Source: Pseudomonas fulva (lineage in GTDB: Bacteria; Pseudomonadota; Gammaproteobacteria; Pseudomonadales; Pseudomonadaceae). Taken from it: a stretch of DNA of 64,000 bases. A program made the translations under genes and the position numbers. Below are positions 45,791 to 55,300 of this stretch, piece after piece. The notes below the pieces were generated by a model that searched no databases, had not been told where the DNA came from, and saw nothing but the letters and a program-made list of their open reading frames with translations. The stretch lies in assembly GCF_015680705.1 (NCBI RefSeq), contig NZ_JADNYP010000019.1, forward strand, positions 1 through 64,000, in the 5' to 3' direction. Every line of letters starts with the position of its first letter. Positions within the stretch are counted from its first letter, which is position 1.

Positions 45791-47167
45791 TCAGATGCCG
45801 CCAGCTGTGAGTTTTTCCGGATCGAGCAGCGCCTGCAGCTGATCGCGCGACAGATCGGTATGCTCCAAGGCCACGTCGATGATCGGACGCCCCTGCTTGT
45901 AGGCAGTCTTGGCTATTTCCGCCGCCTTCAGGTAACCGATGATCGGATTCAAGGCAGTGACCAGGATCGGATTGCGCGCCAGGGCTTGCTTGAGCCTGGC
46001 TTCGTTGACCGTGAAGCTGGCGATGGCCTTGTCAGCCAGCAGGCGGCTGGCGTTGGCCATCAGCTCGATGCTTTCCAGCAAGTTGCGGGCGATGACCGGC
46101 AACATCACATTCAGCTCGAAATTGCCGGACTGGCCTGCCACGGCGATGGTGGCGTCGTTGCCGATCACCTGGGCGGCGACCATCGCGGTGGCCTCCGGGA
46201 TGACCGGGTTGACCTTGCCCGGCATGATCGACGATCCCGGCTGCAGCCCCTGCAACTCGATTTCACCGAGGCCGGCCAAGGGGCCCGAGTTCATCCAGCG
46301 CAAGTCGTTGGCGATCTTCATCAGCGCCACGGCACCGGTCTTGAGCTGGCCGGACAAGGCCACCGCAGTGTCCTGGGAACCGATCAGGGCGAACAGGTTG
46401 GCACCAGGCGCGAATTGGATCTTGGTCAACCCGCCGAGCTGACGGGCGAAAGTGGCGGCGAATTGCGGATGGGCATTGATGCCCGTGCCCACCGCGGTAC
46501 CGCCCTGGGCCAGGGCCTGCAGGCTGGGCAAGATGGCTTCCAGATGAGCCAGCGCGCCGCGGACCTGGGCCGACCAGCCGCCGAGCACCTGGCTCATGCG
46601 TACCGGCATGGCATCCATCAGGTGGGTGCGGCCGGTCTTGACGTATGGGTGGACCTGGCCGGCCTTGTCATCGATCACCTGCGCCAGGTGGCGCAGCGCC
46701 GGGAGCAGTTGCTCGTGCAAGGCCAGGGCGGCACTGACATGGATGGTGGTCGGGATGATGTCATTGCTGCTCTGCCCGCAATTGACGTGGTCGTTGGGGC
46801 TGATGGCGGCGCCGACGATCCGGCTGGCCAGGGTCGCGATGACTTCGTTGGCGTTCATGTTCGAACTGGTGCCGGAACCGGTCTGGAAGACATCCACCGG
46901 GAAGTGCTCGATGAAGTCCGTCGCCAACAGCTGTTCGACCGCCTGCACGATCGCCGCGCCCTGCTCGGCCGTCAGTTGTTGGAGTTCGACATTGGCCTTC
47001 GCCGCTGCCGCCTTGGCCAACAGCAAAGCACGCACGAACTGTACAGGCATGCGCTGCCCGCTGATGGGAAAGTTGTCGACCGCGCGCTGCGTCTGCGCGC
47101 CGTACAGCGCCTGGGCCGGCACCTGCAGCTCACCCATGCTGTCGCGCTCGATACGGGTATCACTCAT
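45791..47167 (-). CDS. fumC: Class II (iron-free) fumarate hydratase
   Basis: Converts fumarate and malate in the TCA cycle without an iron-sulfur cluster. The 458-residue protein carries the superfamily signature GSSIMPGKVNP and TGSGTSSNMNANEVIA, and the HVNCGQSSNDIIPTTIHV segment. I chose ATG 47167 because AAGGA is seven bases upstream; one ATG and one TTG lie one and two codons earlier. It overlaps the fagA stop. It replaces the iron-dependent fumarase under iron limitation, consistent with the Fur box of this operon. Confidence 0.95.
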   Translation of the reverse strand: MSDTRIERDSMGELQVPAQALYGAQTQRAVDNFPISGQRMPVQFVRALLLAKAAAAKANVELQQLTAEQGAAIVQAVEQLLATDFIEHFPVDVFQTGSGTSSNMNANEVIATLASRIVGAAISPNDHVNCGQSSNDIIPTTIHVSAALALHEQLLPALRHLAQVIDDKAGQVHPYVKTGRTHLMDAMPVRMSQVLGGWSAQVRGALAHLEAILPSLQALAQGGTAVGTGINAHPQFAATFARQLGGLTKIQFAPGANLFALIGSQDTAVALSGQLKTGAVALMKIANDLRWMNSGPLAGLGEIELQGLQPGSSIMPGKVNPVIPEATAMVAAQVIGNDATIAVAGQSGNFELNVMLPVIARNLLESIELMANASRLLADKAIASFTVNEARLKQALARNPILVTALNPIIGYLKAAEIAKTAYKQGRPIIDVALEHTDLSRDQLQALLDPEKLTAGGI

Positions 47168-47561
47168 CATCAAATCCTTGCATCAGTTCATCGGGGGAAA
47201 TGGAAGGCAGCAACGTACAGCTGGCCAGTTGCAGTGCATAAGGCTGCCAGCGCGCGTTGTGCTCGCGACGGTCGAGCCGGCGCAGGTCGAGCAGCGGGCG
47301 CCAGGCCTGGTCCAGGCACAAACAACGCCAGTGCCAGGGCAGCATGCGATCGCAAGCGGTATCGAGCAGCAGCTGGAAGGAAGTCAGCGCCACGGTCCAG
47401 GCGCTGGTGTCGGTGCAGCACACCAGGTAGCGCCCTTCGGCGAGATAATGCTCGATCAGACGCGGTTCGTCCGGTTCCAGGGCGCAGCGGATGCGCCGGC
47501 TCAGCCAGCGCCAGTTTTCCAGGTAGGGCAGCTCATGAAGGATGGGTTTCATGGACATCAT
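47160..47561 (-). CDS. fagA: FagA-like protein (Fur-associated gene A)
   Basis: A protein of 130-133 residues that is first in the fumC-orfX-sodA operon, matching the position of P. aeruginosa fagA. It is rich in Trp, Arg and Leu (NWRWLSRRIRCALEPDEPRLIEHYL; LPWHWRCLCLDQAWRPLLDLRRLDRRE) and has several cysteines. No membrane segment or known domain is seen. Starts at ATG 47561, 47558 or 47552 are all possible; none has a clear ribosome-binding site. Its stop overlaps the fumC start region. Function unknown. Confidence 0.75.
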   Translation of the reverse strand: MMSMKPILHELPYLENWRWLSRRIRCALEPDEPRLIEHYLAEGRYLVCCTDTSAWTVALTSFQLLLDTACDRMLPWHWRCLCLDQAWRPLLDLRRLDRREHNARWQPYALQLASCTLLPSISPDELMQGFDDE

Positions 47562-47574
47562 CACTGGGTAGCCT

Positions 47575-47593
47575 TGTAATGATATTCATTATT
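47575..47593 (-). promoter_or_regulatory. Fur box of the fagA-fumC-orfX-sodA operon
   Basis: TGTAATGATATTCATTATT matches the 19-bp Fur consensus GATAATGATAATCATTATC at 15 of 19 positions. It lies 14 bases ahead of the first possible fagA ATG and overlaps the predicted -10 element, a position where Fur would block transcription. Confidence 0.85.
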
Positions 47594-47617
47594 AATTGAT
47601 AAATGTAATCACTTCAA
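47588..47617 (-). promoter_or_regulatory. Candidate promoter of the fagA operon
   Basis: Minus strand: -35-like TTGAAG (47617-47612, 4/6), 18-base spacer, -10 AATAAT (47593-47588, 5/6). The -10 lies inside the Fur box. The A/T-rich stretch here contrasts with the GC-rich surroundings. Confidence 0.55.
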
Positions 47618-47971
47618 GAGCGCAGGGGAAATGTGAGAGTCGAGGGTCGTGCAGGGGCGATGCCGGCGCAGGTCCGGCCGCGACAGGGCGCGCAGCGGCG
47701 TTAGGACCTGGCAGGAAGGTGGCTGCCAGCGTTCGGGTGGTACTGGCGGCAGAGCGCGATGATGGCTTGACAGAGGGAGCGCCGCGGCGGCAAATGGCGG
47801 CCCACCGCAGGGGGCCATCGCGGCACGGCGGCCTCCTACGCGGGCCGAGCTTCCAGCGTCCATCGGTGGCGCTTTGCAGGGTTGCCGCTCCACGATCCGT
47901 CGCAGCCGGCTCGGCGTCTCGACGGCGGCCGCTCACGGCTGGTGGCTTTTTCAGGAGCGTTGCGCGCCCCC
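47618..47971. other. Intergenic region between pmbA and the fagA promoter, no gene seen
   Basis: This 354-base GC-rich stretch beyond the fagA promoter holds open frames on both strands, but none has a recognisable domain, a good ribosome-binding site or natural-looking composition (arginine/alanine/proline-rich translations). No tRNA, REP element or clear terminator was found. An unrecognised small RNA cannot be excluded. Confidence 0.45.
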
Positions 47972-49318
47972 TCAACTACCTGCGACGGTCATCCGCTCGA
48001 TCAGCACCGAACCCGTATGGATATTGCTTCTGGTCTCGATGTCATTGCCGATGGCCACGATCTTCTGGAACATGTCCTTCATGTTGCCGGCGATGGTCAC
48101 CTCCTGGACGGCGAACTGGATCTCGCCATTCTCCACCCAGTAACCCGCCGCACCGCGCGAATAGTCGCCGGTAACCATGTTCAGCCCATGGCCCATCAGT
48201 TCGGTCACCAGCAGCCCACGGTCCATGCGGCGTATCAGCGCTGCCTGGTCCTCGTCGCCGTGGGTCACGAACAGGTTGTGCACACCGCCAGCGTTGGCGG
48301 TACTTGGCAGGCCCAGCTTGCGCCCTGAATAGGTACCCAGAACGTAGGAAACCAGCTCGCCATCCTGCACGAACGGCTTGGCATAGGTGGCCAGGCCATC
48401 GCCGTCGAATGCGGCGCTAGCGAGCGCGCGCGGCAGGTGCGGGCGTTCGTCGAGGGTCAGCCAGGCGGGAAACAGTCGCTGACCGATGGCGCCTTCGAGG
48501 AAGGAAGACTTGCGATACAGGTTGCCACCGGAAATCGCCGCCAGGAAACTGCCGAACAGTCCGCCCGCCAGCTCGGCAGAGAACAGCACCGGCACCTCGC
48601 AGGTTGGCACCGGCCGCGCGCCCAGGCGACTGGCGGCACGGCGAGCTGCGTGTTCGCCGATGCTGCGCGGGCTGGCCAGTAGCGGGCCTTGGCGGTTCAC
48701 GTCGAACCAGTAGTCGCGCTGCATCTGCCCTTCGCCTTCGGCGATCATCACGCAGCTCAGGCTATGCCGGGTGGAGGCATAGCCGGCGACGAAGCCGTGG
48801 CTGTTGCCATAGACGCGGCAGCCCTGATGAGTATTGAGGCTGGTACCGTCAGCATTGCTGATCCGGCTGTCGGCATCGAACGCCGCGGCCTCGCATTCCA
48901 GGGCCATCTCGATGGCCTTCTCCGGCGCGATGCCCCAGTCATGATAGAGATCGAGCTGGGGAATCTCGCTGGCCATCAGGGCCGCATCGGCCAGGCCGGC
49001 GCATTCGTCCTCGGATGTATGCCGGGCGATCGCCAGGGCAGCGGCCACGGTTTCGCGAATGGCTTGCGGACCGCTGGCCGAGGTACTGGCCGAGCCTTTG
49101 CGCTGGCCGACGTAGAGGGTGATGCCGAAACCCTGGTCGCGGTTGAACTCGACGGTCTCCACCTCGCGCTGGCGCACCGTGGTGGACAGCCCCTGCTCCA
49201 GCGAAACGGCCACCTCGCAGGCGCTGGCGCCCTGGCGGCGCGCTTCGGCGACGATCTGTTCGACCTGATCCTGCAACGCTGGCAGGTCCTGCGGGCCTAT
49301 GCTCTGGACTGCGCTCAT
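47972..49318 (-). CDS. pmbA: Metalloprotease-like protein PmbA/TldE
   Basis: A 448-residue TldE/PmbA subunit that pairs with TldD to form a protease active on peptides such as microcin precursors and CcdA. It has EQIVAEARRQGASACEVAVSLEQG at the N-terminus and lacks the HExxxH motif, as expected for TldE. It is in conserved order with darP and tldD, being divergent from darP. Confidence 0.93.
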   Translation of the reverse strand: MSAVQSIGPQDLPALQDQVEQIVAEARRQGASACEVAVSLEQGLSTTVRQREVETVEFNRDQGFGITLYVGQRKGSASTSASGPQAIRETVAAALAIARHTSEDECAGLADAALMASEIPQLDLYHDWGIAPEKAIEMALECEAAAFDADSRISNADGTSLNTHQGCRVYGNSHGFVAGYASTRHSLSCVMIAEGEGQMQRDYWFDVNRQGPLLASPRSIGEHAARRAASRLGARPVPTCEVPVLFSAELAGGLFGSFLAAISGGNLYRKSSFLEGAIGQRLFPAWLTLDERPHLPRALASAAFDGDGLATYAKPFVQDGELVSYVLGTYSGRKLGLPSTANAGGVHNLFVTHGDEDQAALIRRMDRGLLVTELMGHGLNMVTGDYSRGAAGYWVENGEIQFAVQEVTIAGNMKDMFQKIVAIGNDIETRSNIHTGSVLIERMTVAGS

Positions 49319-49425
49319 GGTTCTCTCCCACTAATTCTGTGTTCGGCATGGGTCATCGACCGACCGGGCCGGACAAGCGGCCCCCGAGTGGTTATCATGG
49401 CGGCGTTTTCCAGCGGACTGCCACC

Positions 49426-49947
49426 ATGGTTGATTCATACGACGACGCCTTCGACGGCGAAAAAAGCAAGACCCAGATCAAGCGTGAACTGCACGCCCTG
49501 GTCGAACTCGGCGAGCGTCTCACCACGCTCAAGCCCGATACCCTGGCGCGCCTGCCGCTCACCGATGCCCTGCGCAAGGCCTTGGCCGAAGCCAGCAAGC
49601 ACACCGCGCACATCGCTCGCAAACGTCATCTGTCGTTCATCGGCAAGCTGATGCGCGACCAGGACATCGAGGCCATCACTTCGGTGATCGACCAGCTCGA
49701 CAGCTCCACGCGCGAATACAACGAGCGCTTCCATGCCCTGGAACGCTGGCGCGACCGGCTGGTCGACGGCAACGACGAAGACCTGGAGCGCTTCGTCAAC
49801 GAATATCCCGAGGCCGACCGCCAGCACCTGCGCTCGCTGATCCGCCATGCGCAGCACGAAAAGGCGCGCGACAAGCCGCCTGCCGCCGCGCGCAAGGTCT
49901 TCAAGTACATCCGCGAGCTCGACGAGACGCAGCGCGGCCTGCGCTGA
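49426..49947 (+). CDS. darP: Ribosome biogenesis factor DarP (YjgA/DUF615)
   Basis: A 173-residue helical protein of the DUF615/YjgA family, which associates with late 50S assembly intermediates. Recognisable segments are SKTQIKRELHALVELGERL, RKRHLSFIGKLMRDQDIEAI, FHALERWRDRLVDGND and FKYIRELDE. Start ATG 49426 (MVDSYDDAFDGEKSKTQIKR) is chosen over longer frames that lack homology. It sits between the divergent pmbA and the convergent tldD. Confidence 0.92.
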   Translation: MVDSYDDAFDGEKSKTQIKRELHALVELGERLTTLKPDTLARLPLTDALRKALAEASKHTAHIARKRHLSFIGKLMRDQDIEAITSVIDQLDSSTREYNERFHALERWRDRLVDGNDEDLERFVNEYPEADRQHLRSLIRHAQHEKARDKPPAAARKVFKYIRELDETQRGLR

Positions 49948-49958
49948 GCCAGGCCAGA

Positions 49959-49997
49959 CCGGCACGCGCCGGCATCGCTGCGCCAGGCGCGTGCCGG
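49959..49997. terminator. Strong hairpin between convergent darP and tldD
   Basis: A 12-bp perfect stem, CCGGCACGCGCC (49959-49970) with GGCGCGTGCCGG (49986-49997), and a 15-base loop in a 67-base gap between convergent genes. It is probably a shared terminator; there is no T-tract on either side. Confidence 0.6.
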
Positions 49998-50014
49998 CCC
50001 CGTGGCCGCTCCTC

Positions 50015-51454
50015 TCACGCGCCGGTGCCGCCGACGGTGATGGCGTCCAGCTTCAAGGTCGGCTGACCGACGCCAACCGGCACCGATTGTCCATCCTTGC
50101 CGCAAGTGCCCACGCCACTGTCCAGGGCCAGGTCATTGCCGACCATCGAGACTCGGCTCATCGCCTCGGGACCGTTGCCGATCAAGGTCGCGCCCTTGAC
50201 CGGGGCGGTGATCCTGCCGTCCTCGATCAGGTACGCTTCGCTGGTCGAGAAAACGAACTTGCCACTGGTGATATCGACCTGGCCACCACCAAGGTTGGCG
50301 CAATACAGGCCTTTCTTCACCGATGCGATGATTTCCTCGGGGTCGCTGTCGCCGGCACGCATGTAGGTGTTGGTCATGCGCGGCATGGGCAGGTGCGCAT
50401 AGGATTCACGACGGCCATTGCCGGTCACCGCCATGCCCATCAGGCGCGCATTGAGCTTGTCCTGCATGTAGCCCTTGAGGATGCCGTTTTCGATCAGCGT
50501 GGTGCATTCGGTGGGCGTCCCTTCGTCATCGACGCTCAAGGAACCACGGCGCCCTTGCAGGGTACCGTCGTCGACGATGGTGCACAGGCTCGAGGCGACC
50601 TTCTGTCCGATCTGGCCACTATAGGCCGAGCTACCCTTGCGATTGAAGTCGCCTTCCAGACCATGGCCGACCGCTTCGTGCAGCAGCACGCCGGACCATC
50701 CTGGGCCAAGTACCACGGGCAGGGTACCGGCCGGGGCCGGCACCGCCTCGAGATTGACCAGCGCCTGGCGCAAGGCCTCGCGGGCGTAGCCCATCACCCG
50801 CTCCTCGCTGAAATAGCGGTAATCCGTGCGCCCGCCCCCGCCCTGCCCGCCACGCTCACGACGACCGTCATGCTCGACGATCACGCTGACGTTGAAGCGC
50901 ACCAGGGGGCGCACATCGGCAGCCAGGCTGCCATCGGCGGCCGCGACCAGGATGCGCTCCCAGACACCGGCCATGCTTACGCTCACCTGCTGGATACGCG
51001 GATCGAGTGCGCGGGTGGCGGCATCCACCCGCTTGAGCAGTTCGACCTTCTCTGCCCGGCTCAATACATCGAGGGGATTGTCCGGCGCATACAGGGCAGC
51101 GACATCCTGGCTACGGAAAGCCTGTACCCGGCCCTGCTGGCCGGCACGGGAAATCGAGCGGGCGGCATGCGCGGCCGACGTCAGCGCTTCGAGCGTGATG
51201 GCATTGCTGTAGGCGAAGCCGGTCTTTTCCCCGGACTGAGCACGCACGCCCACGCCTTGGTCGAGGTTGAAGCTGCCTTCCTTGACGATCCCGTCCTCCA
51301 GTGCCCAGGTCTCCGATACCTGGCCTTGGAAATACAGGTCCGCGGCGTCGATGCCGGGGCCGGCCAACTCGCCCAGCACAGCTTGCAGGCTGTCCAGGGT
51401 CAATCCGCCCGGGGCCAGGAGCTGCTCGCTGACGGTGGATAACATCTGGCTCAT
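50015..51454 (-). CDS. tldD: Metalloprotease TldD
   Basis: Catalytic partner of PmbA/TldE. The 479-residue protein carries the metal-binding HEAVGH motif (GVLLHEAVGHGLEGD) and the conserved FVFSTSEAYLIEDG and TLIGNGPEAMSRVSMVGND segments. ATG 51454 is chosen because GGAG lies five bases upstream; the GTG two codons earlier overlaps that site. It follows the nitrilase-family gene with a 2-base gap, suggesting an operon yhdP-nit-tldD. Confidence 0.94.
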   Translation of the reverse strand: MSQMLSTVSEQLLAPGGLTLDSLQAVLGELAGPGIDAADLYFQGQVSETWALEDGIVKEGSFNLDQGVGVRAQSGEKTGFAYSNAITLEALTSAAHAARSISRAGQQGRVQAFRSQDVAALYAPDNPLDVLSRAEKVELLKRVDAATRALDPRIQQVSVSMAGVWERILVAAADGSLAADVRPLVRFNVSVIVEHDGRRERGGQGGGGRTDYRYFSEERVMGYAREALRQALVNLEAVPAPAGTLPVVLGPGWSGVLLHEAVGHGLEGDFNRKGSSAYSGQIGQKVASSLCTIVDDGTLQGRRGSLSVDDEGTPTECTTLIENGILKGYMQDKLNARLMGMAVTGNGRRESYAHLPMPRMTNTYMRAGDSDPEEIIASVKKGLYCANLGGGQVDITSGKFVFSTSEAYLIEDGRITAPVKGATLIGNGPEAMSRVSMVGNDLALDSGVGTCGKDGQSVPVGVGQPTLKLDAITVGGTGA

Positions 51455-51456
51455 AG

Positions 51457-52308
51457 TCACTCCGAAATAGGCGCAGGCCGCAGGGCGTCCTGCGAAAAAA
51501 GGCGCCGGTGCGAAACCACCGGCATTCGCGTCCTGATGGACGCCTGATCGTGCTCGTCACGCTCGCCCAGCAGCACTGCCTCGCCGCGAGCCTGCTCGGC
51601 GATGACCCGTCCCCAAGGATCGACGATCGCCGCATGCCCATGGGTCTCGCGCGGGCCCGGGTGCAAGCCGCCCTGGGCGGCCGCGAGCAGGTAGCACTGG
51701 GTCTCGATGGCGCGGGCGCGCACCAGCACTTCCCAGTGCGCGGCACCGGTCACCGCCGTGAAAGCCGAGGGTGCGCTGATGAGTTCGGCACCGGCAGCCC
51801 GCAAGGCGCTGTAGAGTTCCGGGAAACGCAGGTCGTAGCACACGCTCAGGCCCAGCCGTCCCACCGGCGTGTCGGCCACCACGATCCGGCTGCCATGGGC
51901 ATAGTCGTCGGATTCGCGGTAGCGGCCGCGCGCATCGGCCACGTCCACGTCGAACAGGTGCAGCTTGTCGTAGCGTGCCACGACCTGCCCATGCTCATCG
52001 ACCAGCAGCGAGCAGGCACGCGCCTTGTCCTGCGGCCTGCCGGCCGGAGGCAAGGGCAAGGTACCCGCCACGATCCATAACCTGAGGTCGCGGGCCGCGC
52101 GTTTCAAGCATGGCAGGATCGGGCCTTCGCCAAGGGCTTCGGCCCGGCCGATGGCAGCCGCATCGCGACGCCCCATGGCGGCGAAGTTCTCCGGCAACAC
52201 CGCAAGGCGCGCTCCTTGCTCTGCTGCCTGCTCCAGAAGCGCCCGCGCCCGCGCCAGGTTGGCGCGCACATCGTCCTGGCTGACCATCTGGATCACCGCT
52301 GCTTTCAT
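51457..52308 (-). CDS. Carbon-nitrogen hydrolase (Nit1/YbeM-like)
   Basis: A 283-residue nitrilase-superfamily amidase. The catalytic Glu-Lys-Cys triad is visible in LPENFAAMG, YDKLHLFDVD and GLSVCYDLRFPEL. Homologues include deaminated-glutathione amidase (Nit1), so that metabolite-repair role is plausible but not certain. Its ATG overlaps the yhdP stop (ATGA), and it is followed by tldD after two bases. Confidence 0.9.
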   Translation of the reverse strand: MKAAVIQMVSQDDVRANLARARALLEQAAEQGARLAVLPENFAAMGRRDAAAIGRAEALGEGPILPCLKRAARDLRLWIVAGTLPLPPAGRPQDKARACSLLVDEHGQVVARYDKLHLFDVDVADARGRYRESDDYAHGSRIVVADTPVGRLGLSVCYDLRFPELYSALRAAGAELISAPSAFTAVTGAAHWEVLVRARAIETQCYLLAAAQGGLHPGPRETHGHAAIVDPWGRVIAEQARGEAVLLGERDEHDQASIRTRMPVVSHRRLFSQDALRPAPISE

Positions 52309-55300
52309 CGACGCTCCCGGGACGATTTGTCGAAAGGTTTCACAAAGTTGATTCTAGGCTCTTTCAACGGGCCCTCGACCCGATAGTGCACGCTGGCGTA
52401 GCGGGAAATGCGGTCACCAATCAACCGATCGACCAAAAACAGCGCCCCACCCACGGCTGGCGCGCCGACCAGCACGGCCGCCAGCGGCAGGTTGTTGGTC
52501 ACGGGCAGGGCTACCTGCAGGTTGGCGGCCACGCGGTCGCGTAACAGGTCCAGCGTGCCGTCGAGTTCGACATTGCTGGACGGGCCGGTCATCGCGATCG
52601 GCTCGCGGGTCACGTAGACGCCGTTGCTGGCCACCAGCAGGCCCTTGACCCGGTCATAGGCCAGACCTTTGCCGAACAGATCGGAAAAGTCCAGGCGCAG
52701 CCGCCGCCCGATGGCATTGAAATTGAGCAGGCCGAAGATCCTCAAGGCTTGTGCGCCACCCTCGACTTCGACGAACTGGCCGTTGCGCAGCGATGCATCG
52801 AGGTTTCCGGAAAAGCGTTCGAGGCCGACCCAGGCAGGCGAGCCTGGCCAGCGACCGTCCACATCCAGACGGAAGCTGCGGCTGGTCACGGTCGGGGCAA
52901 AACCCCAGGCTTGCAGTACCTTGGCCAGGTCGCTGCCTTGCAGGCGCCCCTTGTACCAGCTGCTGGTGGCGCCAGGAGCGCCCTCCCAGCTACCCTGGCC
53001 AGCGATGCGCAAGCCCTTGAGATCGAGGTCGATGGCGTTGATCGCCACGCCCCTGGCGTTGGGGCGCAGCTGCATCGCCCAGCGCCCATAGAGATCGTCG
53101 CCACGATAGAGCCTGTCGATGGACAGGTCCAGCGCAGGTACCTTGCGTGGATCGAAACTGGCCAGCGGGTCGGGCGCGTCGTCGGCCTGGCTGGCGGGCG
53201 GCTGTGCCGCGGGCAGGCGCAACGTGCGCAGGTTCACCACCATCGAGCTGTTTTTGCCGTCAGGAACGCGCGCATTGCCCACTACTTCGCGGCTGTCCAG
53301 GCGCAAGTCCCAGCCAGCGCCGCCACGGTCGACGCGGACCAGTGCCTGGTTCAGCTCCATGCCGAACGCCTTGAGCTGGCCGATGCTCAGGTTCACGCCT
53401 TGCAAGCGTTGTCGGGCACTGCCGCCAGAGTCTTGGCCCGTCAGGTGCGTCATCTGTTGCTGCCAGGGCTCCAGATCGAGCCTTTCCAGCCGGCCGCGAA
53501 CCCGCAGGCCTTGCCCGCTCGGCAACTGCGGCGTTCCGTTGCCCAGCAGCAGTTCGCCACGCCCCTGGTCGAGTGCCTCGGCCGGCGCGGCATAAGCCAG
53601 TTGGGCAAGCACACCGTAACGTGCATCGAAACGCCGCTGCGGTCCGTCCAGGGTCATGCCGAAGGTGCTGTCGACAGTGGCGTTCGCCGCCTTGCCGAAC
53701 GGCGCTGGCAGGTCGATGGCCAGGCCCTTGAGGCTGGACGCGACGCCCAGGCGATTGCGCTTGCCCAGCTCGACGCGCAATTGGTAGGGCAGCTCGCCCG
53801 AAGCGGGCAATGCCTGGTCGAACCGTAGCCAGCGGGTGAGGTCGGCGAGGCCGACCGAGCCCGTGGCCTCGATACGGGTCTGCATGTGGCCAGGCTGGCC
53901 TTCGGCGAATGCCTGCGCGTTCACCGGTCGGCCGAAGGCCTGGAGTCGGATCGCCTTGCCACTGAGGCCCTTGTCGAGGTCGAAGGTGAAGTCACCAGCC
54001 AGGCGGCTGAGGTCCAGGCTGGGCGGCACGATCCTGAGCTGGGCATCGCGGGTGGAGAAGTCGACCTTGACCTTCGGCTGCGTGCCCGAAGCCAGGGGGA
54101 TGTCCAGCTTGACCCGCCCTTGCAAGGGCCCCTTGCCCTCCCAGCCAGCGAACAGCTCGCTGGTGCCGATGGGCGCTTGCTTGAGGATCTTCAGGCCGTC
54201 GTCCAGGCCTCCCCTGAACTTGCCGTCCAGGTACAGGTGGCTATGCGGTGCGCCTTCGACATGGGGAATCTCGACGCGTACATCGCTGACCCGGGTGTCG
54301 AGCAACTGGCCTTGGCGAGCCTCGATGCGCACCCCTGAATCCTCGATGTAGACATTGCCATCGACCTGCTGGACCTGCGGCCAGCCAGGCTGGAAATCCA
54401 GCGCGGCGTCACGCACCTTGAAGAACAGGCTGATGCTGCGCGCGTGCGCCGGGGCGCCATGGTTGATCGAACCCTGGTATTGGAAATAGCCCTCATCGAC
54501 CGTGCCTTTGACGATGGCGCTGCGCAGCCACTTGTCCACCGCCGGGCTGAGCACACGGGGCAGGTACTTGGCCGTATAGCGTCCGTCGCCATGGGTCAGG
54601 CCCACGCGCAGGTCCATGTAGTCCTCGCGTCGCTCGTCGAACAGCAGGCGGATGAGGAAGTCGGCCGCGACGCTGCCCTCTTCCCCCTCGACCCGGATGT
54701 ACGGCGCGACGAGGGTGAAGCCTTGCTGGTCGAGACGCCAGGTAAGCCGGGCCTTGGCTTGCTGGTAATGCCAGGGTTTGGCGAAGATCGGTTCCAGGTG
54801 CAGCATGAACGCCTGACTATCGAGCCGCAGCTCGCCTTGGCCAAGGTCCCCGCTGACGCTGCCGCTCACGTTGCCTGCCCCTGGCGCGCCATGATAGGCG
54901 TCGAACCCGACCCCTTCGAGATTGGCGGCGAAACGCAGGCGCTGATCACCCTGCGCCTTGGGCCGTATGTCCAGGCGAACATTGCGCAGCGTGCCTCTGG
55001 CCTGGAGCGCATCGACCACGGTCAGCAGGTGCTCCGGCAGCGGTGCCAGCGCATCGAGCCAGGGCGTCAGCGGCCCCAGCTCGATGCGGTCGGCCTGGAC
55101 TCGCCAGGACTCGTCGGCCGCCACGCTGCCAATCCGCTGTCGAGCCTGCAGGCGCGTTTCCCACGGTTTGCCGTCGAAACGTGCGGCAAGCGAGTCGACG
55201 ACCACTTCGGCACCTTCGTCGTGCTGCCGGAACCAGGCCGAGAGCGCCAGATCGTCCAGCGTCACCGCTCGACGCTGGCCGTGGGCGCCACGCAGCTGCG

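Noticed and set aside
45860..47599. 579-codon plus-strand open frame over fumC and fagA
   Set aside because: Antisense shadow; fumC on the minus strand has full family signatures and operon context.
47592..47975. 127-codon minus-strand open frame upstream of fagA
   Set aside because: Arg/Ala/Pro-rich composition, no ribosome site, and it runs across the fagA promoter and Fur box.
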